A stretch of 64,000 nt of DNA from Paenibacillus sp. JJ-223. Its GTDB lineage: Bacteria > Bacillota > Bacilli > Paenibacillales > Paenibacillaceae. Shown piece after piece: positions 46,264 through 54,500 of this stretch; the first letter of the stretch is position 1, and every line of letters starts with the position of its first letter. The DNA lies in the NCBI RefSeq assembly GCF_927798175.1, contig NZ_CAKMMP010000002.1, forward strand, positions 62,001 through 126,000, given 5' to 3'. Position numbers and translations under genes: made by a program. The notes beneath the pieces are model-generated. The model was given only the letters and a program-made list of their open reading frames with translations, was not told the origin of the DNA and ran no database searches.

Positions 46264-47913
46264 TTATTTGGCTTGATAACGGTCGTAAGCAGCCTGATGC
46301 ACCTCGATGGCCCGATCGATGCCCATGCTTTTGATCGTTTCCACCATGGCGTCGAATTCGGTGATCGGTTTCTGCCCACTGATGATGGCCGTCATCGTTT
46401 CATTCAAATACGTGTTGACCTGGCTCATGATGGATGTGCTTGTGCTCGCTTCTTCCGTCGACAGGCGAATCGGGGGCAGCGTGAGTGCCGAGCTGGATTT
46501 CATCCATGCCTCGTTGGCGGCTCGCTGTCCATCATCGAAGAGCAAAGCGTCCAAATAACGGCTGTCCTGGTTGATCGGGCCGTCCATGATGGACAACGCA
46601 TAAGCAGCCAATGCCTGGTCATACGTCAGCCCTTGGGGATTGTTCGTAATGGTTTCGGTGAATTTCACACCGTCTCCATCCTTTACGTAACTCTCGTTCT
46701 CGATTCCGAAGTTGAACAGATCGCTGCCTTCCTCACTGTAATTGTAATCCATCCACTGCACGATATATTTCAATTTGTCCTCATCGGCAGAGGAAGTGAT
46801 GGCTTCGCCGTAACTCAACACTTTGGTTTCCATATTAAAAGCGGCATAAGGCGTTCCGTCAGGCGATATCGGCGAAGCTACGCCGGTTACATTGAAATCC
46901 GGATTGGTATCCCGCATCAGGTTGAAATATTTGCCCATGCCGCTGAACACACCGCCTTGATAGGCTCCTGCCAGATTGTTGGTGACTTTGTAGTCAAATG
47001 CTTTGCCGTCATTGGTCATGATTTCGGGGTCGACCAGCCCTTCCTTGTACCACTGAGCCATCGTTTCCAGGAAATCACGGTATCCGGGCTGGATCGGTCC
47101 GAATTCAACCTTGTCGCCATTCATCTGAAAACCGCCGATCACGCCGAAGCCTGGAGCGAAATCGTGCAGCTTCGTCAGGTTGCCGGGACCCCAGTTGCCG
47201 GTGAACGGGAGTTCATCCGCCTTACCGTTGCCGTTCGGGTCCTGCTCCTTGAACGCTTTGAGCACCGTATGCCACTCGTCGATGGTTGTAGGCGCTTTCA
47301 GATTCAGCTTATCCAACCAATCCTGACGAATGATCAGACCGGAGGTGGCATTCAGCTTGAGCGCGTCCAGCTTGAGCAGCGGGAACATGTAAATCGTTCC
47401 GTCGTCGAGCGCAATCTGTTTCTTGACGTCCGGGTCGGATTCGATAATCCGCTTCAGGTTTGGAGCGTACTGGTCGATCAGTTCGTTCAGTCGAATGATA
47501 CGCCCGTCTTTGATCATCTTTTCCGGCCCGCCCACGGCATCGGCCCAGTTGTAATAGATGACGTCAGGCAGCTCCTTGGTGGAAATCAGCAAATTGAATT
47601 GGTCGCGCTGCTGTCCGAGCGGCGGATGCGTGAAATTGACCTTGATGCCGGTCAGCTCCTCCTTCTTTTTGTAAGCGGCAATTTCACCGAAATTACCGAG
47701 GGAAGCCGTCAGCTTGGCATCATTTGCCCGCCAGTAATCAATGGTGAACGGCTCGCTTGTAATCGGCAGCGGAATTTCGGTCAGTGCCTCGGCCTTAGGC
47801 TCCGTGCTCTCCGCAGGCTTGGCAGCTTCCTCTTCCGCACCTCCCGAACAGCCTGCCAGCAATGTCATCGTCAGCAGGGAAGACAGCAGGATGGACCCCA
47901 TTCTTTTTTTCAC
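46264..47913 (-). CDS. LplA-type solute-binding lipoprotein
   Basis: A 549-aa extracytoplasmic binding protein of the large LplA/YtcQ class. Lipobox LLAGC is followed by an acidic linker. The mature protein has FTIDYWRANDAKLTASLGNF, LPDVIYYNWADAVGGPEKMI and a C-terminal ADEDKLKYIVQWMDYNYSEE region typical of the class. GTG at 47913 follows TTGGAGG by 8 nt; the TTG at 47928 is part of that site. It is downstream of the two permeases in the usual LplB-LplC-LplA-like order. The ligand is unknown; the GH94 neighbour suggests a beta-glucan oligosaccharide. Confidence 0.93.
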   Translation of the reverse strand: MKKRMGSILLSSLLTMTLLAGCSGGAEEEAAKPAESTEPKAEALTEIPLPITSEPFTIDYWRANDAKLTASLGNFGEIAAYKKKEELTGIKVNFTHPPLGQQRDQFNLLISTKELPDVIYYNWADAVGGPEKMIKDGRIIRLNELIDQYAPNLKRIIESDPDVKKQIALDDGTIYMFPLLKLDALKLNATSGLIIRQDWLDKLNLKAPTTIDEWHTVLKAFKEQDPNGNGKADELPFTGNWGPGNLTKLHDFAPGFGVIGGFQMNGDKVEFGPIQPGYRDFLETMAQWYKEGLVDPEIMTNDGKAFDYKVTNNLAGAYQGGVFSGMGKYFNLMRDTNPDFNVTGVASPISPDGTPYAAFNMETKVLSYGEAITSSADEDKLKYIVQWMDYNYSEEGSDLFNFGIENESYVKDGDGVKFTETITNNPQGLTYDQALAAYALSIMDGPINQDSRYLDALLFDDGQRAANEAWMKSSSALTLPPIRLSTEEASTSTSIMSQVNTYLNETMTAIISGQKPITEFDAMVETIKSMGIDRAIEVHQAAYDRYQAK

Positions 47914-48003
47914 GTTGTTCGCCTCCAATTAAGTCATTTTATAAACATCGGAAGCCGTGCATCATGCGCAGTCAGCTTCCTGATATTGCAACGAAAATAT
48001 CAT

Positions 48004-48873
48004 TTATTGTTTCACGGCACCGATCAGGGCGCCTTGGACAAAGTAACGCTGGATGAACGGATACACCAGCATGATCGGCAGCGTCGAGATGATAATCGTG
48101 GCATACTTGATGTTTTCCCCGATGGCAAAGCCCGTATCGGCTCCCGCCCCCATGGCCTCCGTGCTGCTGCTGATCAAGATATCCCTCATAATAATTTGGA
48201 TCGGATACAAGTCCTGGCTGCGCAGATATAACATCGGGCCGACATAATCGTTCCAATGATCGACCGCGTAATACAGCATCATGACGGCCAGAATCGGCTT
48301 CGACAGCGGCAGCACGATGCGGAACAGGATCCGGAAGTCATTCGCCCCGTCCAGCTTCGCCGATTCGATCAGGCTGATGGGAATGCCTTCAAAATTGGTT
48401 TTCATGATAAGGAAATAAAACGTGCTGATGGCACCTGGAATGATCATCGCCAGACGTGTATCGACCAGCCCCAGGTTTTGAATGAGCAGGAAGGTCGGAA
48501 TCATGCCCCCGCCGAAAAACATCGTGAACGTGATCATGCGCATCAGCATTTTTCTGCCCATCAGATCGCTGCGCGACAGCCCGTACGCCGCGAGCGAAGT
48601 CATCAACAGGTTAATGGCCGTACCGACGACCACATAGAACAGCGTGTTCATGTACCCGGTGTAAATGCGCGTATCCTTAAACACGGACTTGTATGCCTCG
48701 AGCTGAAAACCCTCGGGCAGCAGCATCAGAGACCTGGAGCGCAGCATCTGGTCCGGGTCGCTGATCGAAGAATTAAAGACATAGAGCATCGGGTAAAAGC
48801 AGATCACTATGATCATGAGCAGCACCAGTGCATTGATCGCATCAAAGACGCGTTCCCCTATAGACCGTTTCAT
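48004..48873 (-). CDS. Carbohydrate ABC transporter permease (LplC type)
   Basis: A 289-aa six-helix permease with N-terminal RVFDAINALVLLMIIVICFY and the EAA loop LIESAKLDGANDFRILFRIV. It belongs to the LplC/YtcP class that pairs with LplB and the large LplA-type binding proteins. GGAAGG precedes the ATG, and only 15 nt separate it from the upstream LplB-type gene, so the two form an operon. No ATPase gene is nearby. Confidence 0.94.
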   Translation of the reverse strand: MKRSIGERVFDAINALVLLMIIVICFYPMLYVFNSSISDPDQMLRSRSLMLLPEGFQLEAYKSVFKDTRIYTGYMNTLFYVVVGTAINLLMTSLAAYGLSRSDLMGRKMLMRMITFTMFFGGGMIPTFLLIQNLGLVDTRLAMIIPGAISTFYFLIMKTNFEGIPISLIESAKLDGANDFRILFRIVLPLSKPILAVMMLYYAVDHWNDYVGPMLYLRSQDLYPIQIIMRDILISSSTEAMGAGADTGFAIGENIKYATIIISTLPIMLVYPFIQRYFVQGALIGAVKQ

Positions 48874-48888
48874 CGCTTCACCTTCCGA

Positions 48889-49869
48889 TCACCAGAGACT
48901 GGTTGAATTGAGCTTTCTGCTGATCGCATTGGCGATAATAAGCAGAGAGAAATTGATGACGCCGTTGAATAACCCGATGGCGGTGGAATAGGTATAGTTC
49001 CCCTCCAATATGCCTGACCGGTATACAAAAGTGGATATGACGTCCGATGTTTCATAGGTAGGGGCGGTCTGCATCAACAGGATTTTCTGGAAGTCGGAGT
49101 TCATGACCGCCCCCAGACGCAAAATCAGCATGATGACGATGGTCGGCAGAATGCCCGGCAGCGTAATGTGCAGCAGTTGTCTCCAGCGGCCCGCGCCATC
49201 CATTTTGGCAGCCTCATACAGCTGCGGATCGATGCCGCTAAGCGCGGCCAAAAAGATAATCGACGCCCAGCCTGCGCCCTGCCAGATGTTGGACAGGATG
49301 TACATCGGCCGGAACATGTCTTTTTCCGCCAGGAACATGATTGGCTGCATGTCGAAAAATTCGCGAATGACGTTAAACAGTCCGCCGTCCAAAGATGAGA
49401 ACGTTTTCAACATTCCGACCACGACGACGACGGAAATGAAGTGTGGCATGTAGCTGATCGTTTGCACGGTGCTTCTGAACCATTTTTTGCGCACTTCGTT
49501 CAGCAGCAGCGCCAGAATGATCGGAGCCGGGAACCCGAACACGATGCTGTAAAAGCTCAAAATGAGCGTGTTCTTGATCAGCCGCCAGAAGTAATAGCTT
49601 TCAAAAAACATCGTGAAGTTGTCAAACCCGATCCATGTCCCGGACAAGATGCCCTTGACCGGACTGTAAGACTCTTGAAACGCCATCAGCAACCCGTACA
49701 TCGGCCCATAGCTGAAGATCAAATAATAGGCAACGACGGGAATGAGCATCATGTACACGTACCTGTTGCGGATCAATTCTTTTTTGACGACGCCCCATCT
49801 GCCGGATGGTTTCAAACGCCCGGATGGCATGACCGGACTTCGTTTCAATTCCATTCTCCTTGCCCCCAT
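48889..49869 (-). CDS. Carbohydrate ABC transporter permease (LplB type)
   Basis: A 326-aa permease with YVYMMLIPVVAYYLIFSYGP, GFDNFTMFFESYYFWRLIKN and the EAA loop LYEAAKMDGAGRWRQLLHIT, all typical of LplB/YteP. It is first of the LplBC-LplA group. The start is uncertain: ATG at 49869, ATG at 49854 or TTG at 49848; the last has AAGGAG at the best spacing. The upstream response regulator is separated by a terminator, so this operon should have its own promoter at 49870-49970. Confidence 0.92.
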   Translation of the reverse strand: MGARRMELKRSPVMPSGRLKPSGRWGVVKKELIRNRYVYMMLIPVVAYYLIFSYGPMYGLLMAFQESYSPVKGILSGTWIGFDNFTMFFESYYFWRLIKNTLILSFYSIVFGFPAPIILALLLNEVRKKWFRSTVQTISYMPHFISVVVVVGMLKTFSSLDGGLFNVIREFFDMQPIMFLAEKDMFRPMYILSNIWQGAGWASIIFLAALSGIDPQLYEAAKMDGAGRWRQLLHITLPGILPTIVIMLILRLGAVMNSDFQKILLMQTAPTYETSDVISTFVYRSGILEGNYTYSTAIGLFNGVINFSLLIIANAISRKLNSTSLW

Positions 49870-49974
49870 TCCTGATGTTCATTCACCTTCATATGGATAA
49901 TGATAAAATCCGGAAGCGGTTCTTCCCATGTCCATTTCCGATATGTTAATGCTCAAAACCGAGTTCTGTCCGAC

Positions 49975-50012
49975 AAAAAAACACCCTGTCGCCATAACGG
50001 GCATACAGGGTG
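49975..50012 (-). terminator. Rho-independent terminator after response regulator
   Basis: On the minus strand CACCCTGT pairs perfectly with ACAGGGTG, followed by seven T. It separates the regulator gene from the transporter operon. Confidence 0.93.
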
Positions 50013-50071
50013 CGACTATATAAATTGTACGGTACACTTCCATAAGAACGGAGCCGGCTGAACGAATCGGG

Positions 50072-51619
50072 TTACGGCGCTTTTTTGAATTCCGAAGGAG
50101 AGAAGCCCGTGAGTTTCTTGAATACTTTGCTGAAATAGGGCCAGTTCGCCCCAAAACCCGTTTGCTCCGCAAGCGAGGAAACCGTGCATTCCCCGTCCTG
50201 CTCCAGCAGTTCCATCGCTTTGCCGATCCGGTAACGCATGACGTAGTTCGTGAATTTCTCGTCGGTCTCCTTTTTGAACATTTTGCCGATATAGTCCGGG
50301 TTCATATAGATCTCTGCCGCAATCGCCTGAAGCGTAAGCGACTCATCTCCGTACCGCTTTTCCACCAGCTGTTTGACGCTTCGCACCATTTGCGACTGCC
50401 TTGATCGCTGCTGTCTGTAGCGCTGCATGGCAATGTCCTTGGCCGTGCCGAGCAGAAATTGCTGGAACGAAAGAAGCGTGCTCGTCTCGATCATGCCGGG
50501 CAGGCGCTCCATATGCCTCTTCATCTCGTCCGGGCCGGTTAAGCGGATGATCTCCATGAACATCTGGATGAGATAGGACTTCGTCTGGGAAATGTCGTAA
50601 CGCAGATCGGTCAGCAAACGGAAGCTGCGATCCAGCTCGTTCTCGGCCTCCTGCCAGTGCCCTGATTTAATGGCGGTAACGAGGCGTTCCTGATCAAATT
50701 CGAATTCGGGCAGCCCTCGCTCCTCGGGAGGAAGGAGGTCCCTTTCCATGATAAGGCTGCCCTCCCCAAGGTAGAAACGATGATTCAGGTAAACCAGCGT
50801 CTGCATGTACAGCTGCCGTGCCTGTGACAATTCCCCTGGCTCGCTCAGCGCGATCGTCAGGTCGTAATGGTAATATCGGGCAAACGTATCACGGATTTCG
50901 TCAATGCTGCGAAAGAGCTGATCTTCCGTGAGTTTATTCTCGATCATGAGCAATACGTGCCGTCCGACGGTTGTGCTGAGCATCGGATTACGGACGATAT
51001 CCTCGGCAATGTTCTGAATGGCAAACAAATGCATGAATTCGTGCTCTCCCTCAATTTCGACCAGCAACAGCCGTACCTGCTGGCTTCGGAACTGCACGCC
51101 GAACAGCTCGCCAAAATGCTTCCACTCCTTAGCGCCATACGTCTTGTTTGTGACGAGCTCCTTCAGGAAATATTTCTGCGCATGCGGCAGCACCCGTTCC
51201 AAATTAGCTTGGATCGATTGCACAAACCGCTCCTGATCGGTCCATTCGTCCTTTTCGCCCACCAATTCGCCGATGGCTTCCACGAGGCTTTCTTCGCTGC
51301 ACGGTTTGAGCAAATAATGCTTCACCCCGTACTGCATCGCCTTCTTGGCATATTCGAATTCCGTAAATCCGGTCAGCATAATAAACGAGATGTCCCGGTA
51401 TTTCGAAGCTACTTTCTCGACGAGCTGCAGCCCGTCCATGCCGGGCATGCGAATGTCCGAAATGATGATGTCCGGCCGTTCGCGCTCAATAAAAGCAAGC
51501 GCTTCCAATCCGTCTTGCGCGGTGCCGACCAATTCCGTGCCGAGCTGCTTCCAATTCATGACGCTGGCGATTCCATCCACGATCAAAAATTCGTCATCGA
51601 CCAGCAGAACCTTATACAT
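50072..51619 (-). CDS. YesN-type response regulator with AraC DNA-binding domain
   Basis: A 515-aa regulator. The receiver (residues 1-120) has VDDE, Asp55 in IISDIRMPGMDG and Lys in LLKPCSEE. A ~270-residue middle region with no assigned domain is typical of the long YesN class. The C-terminal AraC double helix-turn-helix (about 415-515) contains SLTLQAIAAEIYMNPDYIGK and ends YFSKVFKKLTGFSPSEFKKA. GGGGGAA precedes the ATG. It is expected to receive phosphate from the YesM-type kinase at 44.3 kb and to activate the LplBC-LplA genes. Confidence 0.95.
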   Translation of the reverse strand: MYKVLLVDDEFLIVDGIASVMNWKQLGTELVGTAQDGLEALAFIERERPDIIISDIRMPGMDGLQLVEKVASKYRDISFIMLTGFTEFEYAKKAMQYGVKHYLLKPCSEESLVEAIGELVGEKDEWTDQERFVQSIQANLERVLPHAQKYFLKELVTNKTYGAKEWKHFGELFGVQFRSQQVRLLLVEIEGEHEFMHLFAIQNIAEDIVRNPMLSTTVGRHVLLMIENKLTEDQLFRSIDEIRDTFARYYHYDLTIALSEPGELSQARQLYMQTLVYLNHRFYLGEGSLIMERDLLPPEERGLPEFEFDQERLVTAIKSGHWQEAENELDRSFRLLTDLRYDISQTKSYLIQMFMEIIRLTGPDEMKRHMERLPGMIETSTLLSFQQFLLGTAKDIAMQRYRQQRSRQSQMVRSVKQLVEKRYGDESLTLQAIAAEIYMNPDYIGKMFKKETDEKFTNYVMRYRIGKAMELLEQDGECTVSSLAEQTGFGANWPYFSKVFKKLTGFSPSEFKKAP

Positions 51620-51744
51620 GTCTGTTTCCCCCTGCTCTATATGCGGATCACTTCTCTATTATATGGGTATTTTGCACAATTCCGGTCATAAAAGTTTCCA
51701 ATACCGGCTTTTGCGCAATGTAAGGGAAACAGCTTCTACACAAT

Positions 51745-51915
51745 AACGGAGAGGGCAGGAAGAATCTGGAGAAGCGAAGCGGTCTAAAAGCTTTCTGAAA
51801 GAAAGCTGCATCGGAAGCATAAGCTTCACCGGATTTCCCTTTGAAAAAAGGGGATCAAAAAAATCCGGGGATAACAGGGATCGGAAGATGGTTCTGACCA
51901 CGTAGTGACTCCGTG
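51745..51915 (+). repeat. Dispersed structured element, copy B
   Basis: The second copy of the element at 12130-12300, in the same orientation. The core 51763-51895 is collinear, with a 3-nt and a few 1-2-nt gaps. The hairpin AGCTTTC-TGAAA-GAAAGCT is identical. The outer stem CCGGATTT/AAATCCGG is fully Watson-Crick here and has a compatible G-U in copy A, evidence for selection on RNA structure. It lies between the divergent ends of a regulator gene promoter and a methyltransferase terminator; no coding frame fits it. Confidence 0.8.
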
Positions 51916-51946
51916 TAAAAATCATCGGTTCAACTTATATAATGTC

Positions 51947-51993
51947 AAAAAAGCCGCGTGCGGACCGAGGCATTTGCCTCATCCGAACGCGGC
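51947..51993 (-). terminator. Rho-independent terminator of methyltransferase gene
   Basis: On the minus strand GCCGCGT pairs with ACGCGGC (inner GAGGC/GCCTC stem as well), followed by six T. Confidence 0.9.
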
Positions 51994-52023
51994 TGAACGC
52001 CGAAATAATAAACCTATTTGATC

Positions 52024-52941
52024 CTATCGTGCTTTCACGGCATGAATGAAATGTATCGTCTCAAACGCGGCCAGCCGGTCGCTTCGACCCTCGAAATAAC
52101 GCCGCTGAATGTCTTCGGGCGACAAATGCTCATACACAAGCAGCCCGGCATCGGCCAGCAGGGACTCTATTTCTGCATAGGTATAGCAGGACTGCATCGG
52201 TTCGCCGCCCATCGCTGCCATTTGCACCATTTTTTCTACTCTTCCCGAAAGACCTTGCGTGCTGAATGTTCGTTCATCGGCATAATCGAACACGATAGAG
52301 CTTCCGGCAGGCAAATCGGCAAACAGCTCCCGCAACAAGCGTGCATTCACTTCTTTACTCAAGTAATACGATACGCCCAGCAGGCTGAAAAATGTTTTCA
52401 GCTGTCCGAATCCGGCATCGGTTAGTTTCCGGATTGCCGGTTCATGGATAAAGTCCATCGGAACCGGATGCAGGTGAGAGGGAACGTCCAGGCCAGCCCG
52501 GCCCAGCCGGTCCAGTTTGGATTGCTGCGTGGCCGGATGATCCGCTTCATAGATGTGAAGAAGTCCTTGGAGTTCCGGGTGCCTGAACGCAAACGTATCC
52601 AGCCCTGCGCCAAGAATGACGTATTGCCGGGTCCCCAGCCGCACCTCATTCATCAGACACTGCTCGCAATAGGCTGCGCGTGACAACGTAATCGGAGCAA
52701 GCTGCACATGGACGATCCATTTCAGTGTTTCGTCCAGGTCGTCGGCGTAACGCTCCGCGATCTCTTTGTTGAAAAATGTGATGCCCTGCGTCATGTTTGC
52801 GCGAATCATGGCATGTTCTTCGGGCGCAATCAGCTGCTTGGCTAGGAAATCGTCAAAAATAAGCGGGGTATCATGCTCGCTGTGGTAGGCGCGGGCAAAA
52901 GCCGAAATTAGGGATGTGATGCTGGACTCATTCTTCTTCAT
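52024..52941 (-). CDS. Leucine carboxyl methyltransferase-like SAM-dependent methyltransferase
   Basis: A 305-aa class I methyltransferase of the LCMT/PPM1 family, which in bacteria methylates carboxyls or polyketide-like metabolites. Diagnostic features are the TSLISAFARAYHSEHDTPLI start, RQYVILGAGLDTFAFRHPEL (SAM motif I), YEADHPATQQSK and FFSLLGVSYYLSKEV. GGAGG precedes the ATG. A consensus promoter and a long palindrome lie upstream (52954-53051) and a terminator downstream, so it is monocistronic. The natural substrate is not readable. Confidence 0.9.
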   Translation of the reverse strand: MKKNESSITSLISAFARAYHSEHDTPLIFDDFLAKQLIAPEEHAMIRANMTQGITFFNKEIAERYADDLDETLKWIVHVQLAPITLSRAAYCEQCLMNEVRLGTRQYVILGAGLDTFAFRHPELQGLLHIYEADHPATQQSKLDRLGRAGLDVPSHLHPVPMDFIHEPAIRKLTDAGFGQLKTFFSLLGVSYYLSKEVNARLLRELFADLPAGSSIVFDYADERTFSTQGLSGRVEKMVQMAAMGGEPMQSCYTYAEIESLLADAGLLVYEHLSPEDIQRRYFEGRSDRLAAFETIHFIHAVKAR

Positions 52942-52953
52942 CGTCGAATCCTC

Positions 52954-53004
52954 CGTATATACAAAAATAGAGTTCCCCTGGCCAGGAGAACCCTATTATA
53001 TACG
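52954..53004 (-). promoter_or_regulatory. Long imperfect palindrome in the methyltransferase leader
   Basis: The core 52966-52997 is symmetrical about CCTGGCCAGG with GTTC/GAAC and ATAG/CTAT arms. The outer CGTATATA/TATATACG arms extend it to about 50 bp. In RNA it forms one long hairpin that starts about 12 nt after the predicted transcription start and ends beside the GGAGG of the gene. Confidence 0.75.
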
Positions 53005-53022
53005 CGATCATTTAATATGTAA

Positions 53023-53051
53023 ATTATAGCATAAATAAACTTTTTTGTCAA
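53023..53051 (-). promoter_or_regulatory. Consensus sigma-A promoter of methyltransferase gene
   Basis: On the minus strand TTGACA (53051-53046), a 17-bp spacer and TATAAT (53028-53023) match the consensus exactly. Predicted start near 53016. Confidence 0.9.
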
Positions 53052-53073
53052 GTAAAAATTCCGCTATTGGCGA

Positions 53074-53114
53074 AAAAGCGACCTTCTCCTTGCCGGACGA
53101 AGCCGGACAAGGAG
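53074..53114 (-). terminator. Rho-independent terminator of MFS gene
   Basis: CTCCTTG and CCGG pair with CCGG and CAAGGAG around a short loop; AAGGTCGC and a run of five T follow on the minus strand. Confidence 0.8.
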
Positions 53115-54344
53115 TCAGGCATCCAGCCCGTACTCCTTGGCTTCCCTGCCGCGGTTCATTGCCCCATGGACCAGGAAGCCGATGACCGCCACGCCCGCCA
53201 TGGCCGTGGCCAGCCAGGCTACGGGAATCAGTCCCTGGTGGTCGTACATGACCCCCATCGCATACGGCCCGATGACCCGGCCCACCGCACCGATGCCGCC
53301 GGACAACCCGATATAGAACGGGGCAGCCCTGCCCGCATGCTCTGAAATAAACGCCGGGGTTGCAGGCGAGATCAGCATTTCCCCGAACGTAGCCAGCACC
53401 ATCGCAAGCACCATGCCCGGATAATTATACATCGTGATCATGACCAGGTAAGCCATGCCGTAAAATACGGCGCTCGCCGTCATCTGTGCATTGGACGTGC
53501 GTGCCATGGTCCGCTTAACCCAAGTGGTGAACGGTTGGCCCACAAAAATCAGCACGCCGTTCAACGTCCAGAGCAGGCCGTACATTCGTTTTTCCATGCC
53601 CTCGGAGATGATGTACGGGGACACGCCCGTATTCCAGATCGAGTTGCCGAACAGCAGAAACAGCACGCCCAGGCTCATGAACAGATACAACCTGACATTG
53701 CCGAGCAAAGCCCATGTGCTTGCGCCTGTTTGACCGGTCCGGCTGCGTTTGGCAAGATGCACGCCCCCCTGTTCCGGCTCTGCTTTCGACAGGTAGAACC
53801 AGAAAAAGACCGCAAATGCCGCTGATGTCACCCCGTTCAATACAAAGCTGAGATGATACGAAAAGTCCGCCAAAAAACCGCTGAGCGCCGTTCCTATGGC
53901 CACGCCGATATTGTTCGCCACATAGATGACGTTGAACAGTTCAGCCCGCCGCTCGGCAAACCGAAACCCGACAAATGCCTGGATTGCAGGCAATGATAAT
54001 GAACTGAACAGGCCGATCCAGCCCATGGCGCAAATGAATACGACCCAGTAGGCGCTAATGAACGGCAATGCAAACAACCCGGCCGCATTCAGCGCAAGCG
54101 AACCGATGATCAGCTTTTTGACGCCGACGCGGTGGTACAATGCGCCCCCCAGCAGTTGGCCGAATATGCCGCCAAGCGACTGGATGAGGATGACGAACCC
54201 GGCATTAGCCATCGTTTGTCCAAGCTCGTCGAACACGTACATCGTGGTCAGAGGCCACATCAAGGCACTGCCCGTGGCGTTGACCAAGCTTGCGAGCAAA
54301 AACACTTTTACTTCTTTCGGATACGTATCAAGCCATCTCAACAT
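53115..54344 (-). CDS. MFS transporter (drug/proton antiporter-like)
   Basis: A 409-aa major facilitator with about 12 helices. LASLVNATGSALMWPLTTMY starts helix 1. The loop GALYHRVGVKKLI matches motif A, and LVMITMYNYPGMVLAMVLAT lies in the second half. It resembles MdtH/YttB-type multidrug exporters; the substrate is unknown. AAGGAG is upstream of the ATG at 54344, and the longer frame contains that site. It follows the molybdopterin oxidoreductase gene in the same direction but is separated by a terminator. Confidence 0.88.
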   Translation of the reverse strand: MLRWLDTYPKEVKVFLLASLVNATGSALMWPLTTMYVFDELGQTMANAGFVILIQSLGGIFGQLLGGALYHRVGVKKLIIGSLALNAAGLFALPFISAYWVVFICAMGWIGLFSSLSLPAIQAFVGFRFAERRAELFNVIYVANNIGVAIGTALSGFLADFSYHLSFVLNGVTSAAFAVFFWFYLSKAEPEQGGVHLAKRSRTGQTGASTWALLGNVRLYLFMSLGVLFLLFGNSIWNTGVSPYIISEGMEKRMYGLLWTLNGVLIFVGQPFTTWVKRTMARTSNAQMTASAVFYGMAYLVMITMYNYPGMVLAMVLATFGEMLISPATPAFISEHAGRAAPFYIGLSGGIGAVGRVIGPYAMGVMYDHQGLIPVAWLATAMAGVAVIGFLVHGAMNRGREAKEYGLDA

Positions 54345-54366
54345 GTCGATTCCATTCTCCTTCATT

Positions 54367-54413
54367 CAAAACAAAAGCCTTCGCTCCGGCCGTCTGATCA
54401 GCCCTGAGCGAAG
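54367..54413 (-). terminator. Rho-independent terminator of molybdopterin oxidoreductase gene
   Basis: CTTCGCTC pairs perfectly with GAGCGAAG, followed on the minus strand by GCTTTTGTTTT. Confidence 0.85.
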
Positions 54414-54500
54414 ACATGGTTATTCTAGGTCTATTCGTTCATTGTTGTTTCCACTGCCCTCAGTCCATCTTACCCGAAAACATGACATGCGCAAGCACAC

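Noticed and set aside
46273..48231. 652-codon frame opposite the binding-protein and permease genes
   Set aside because: Spans two genes and their gap on the other strand; composition is that of a shadow frame.
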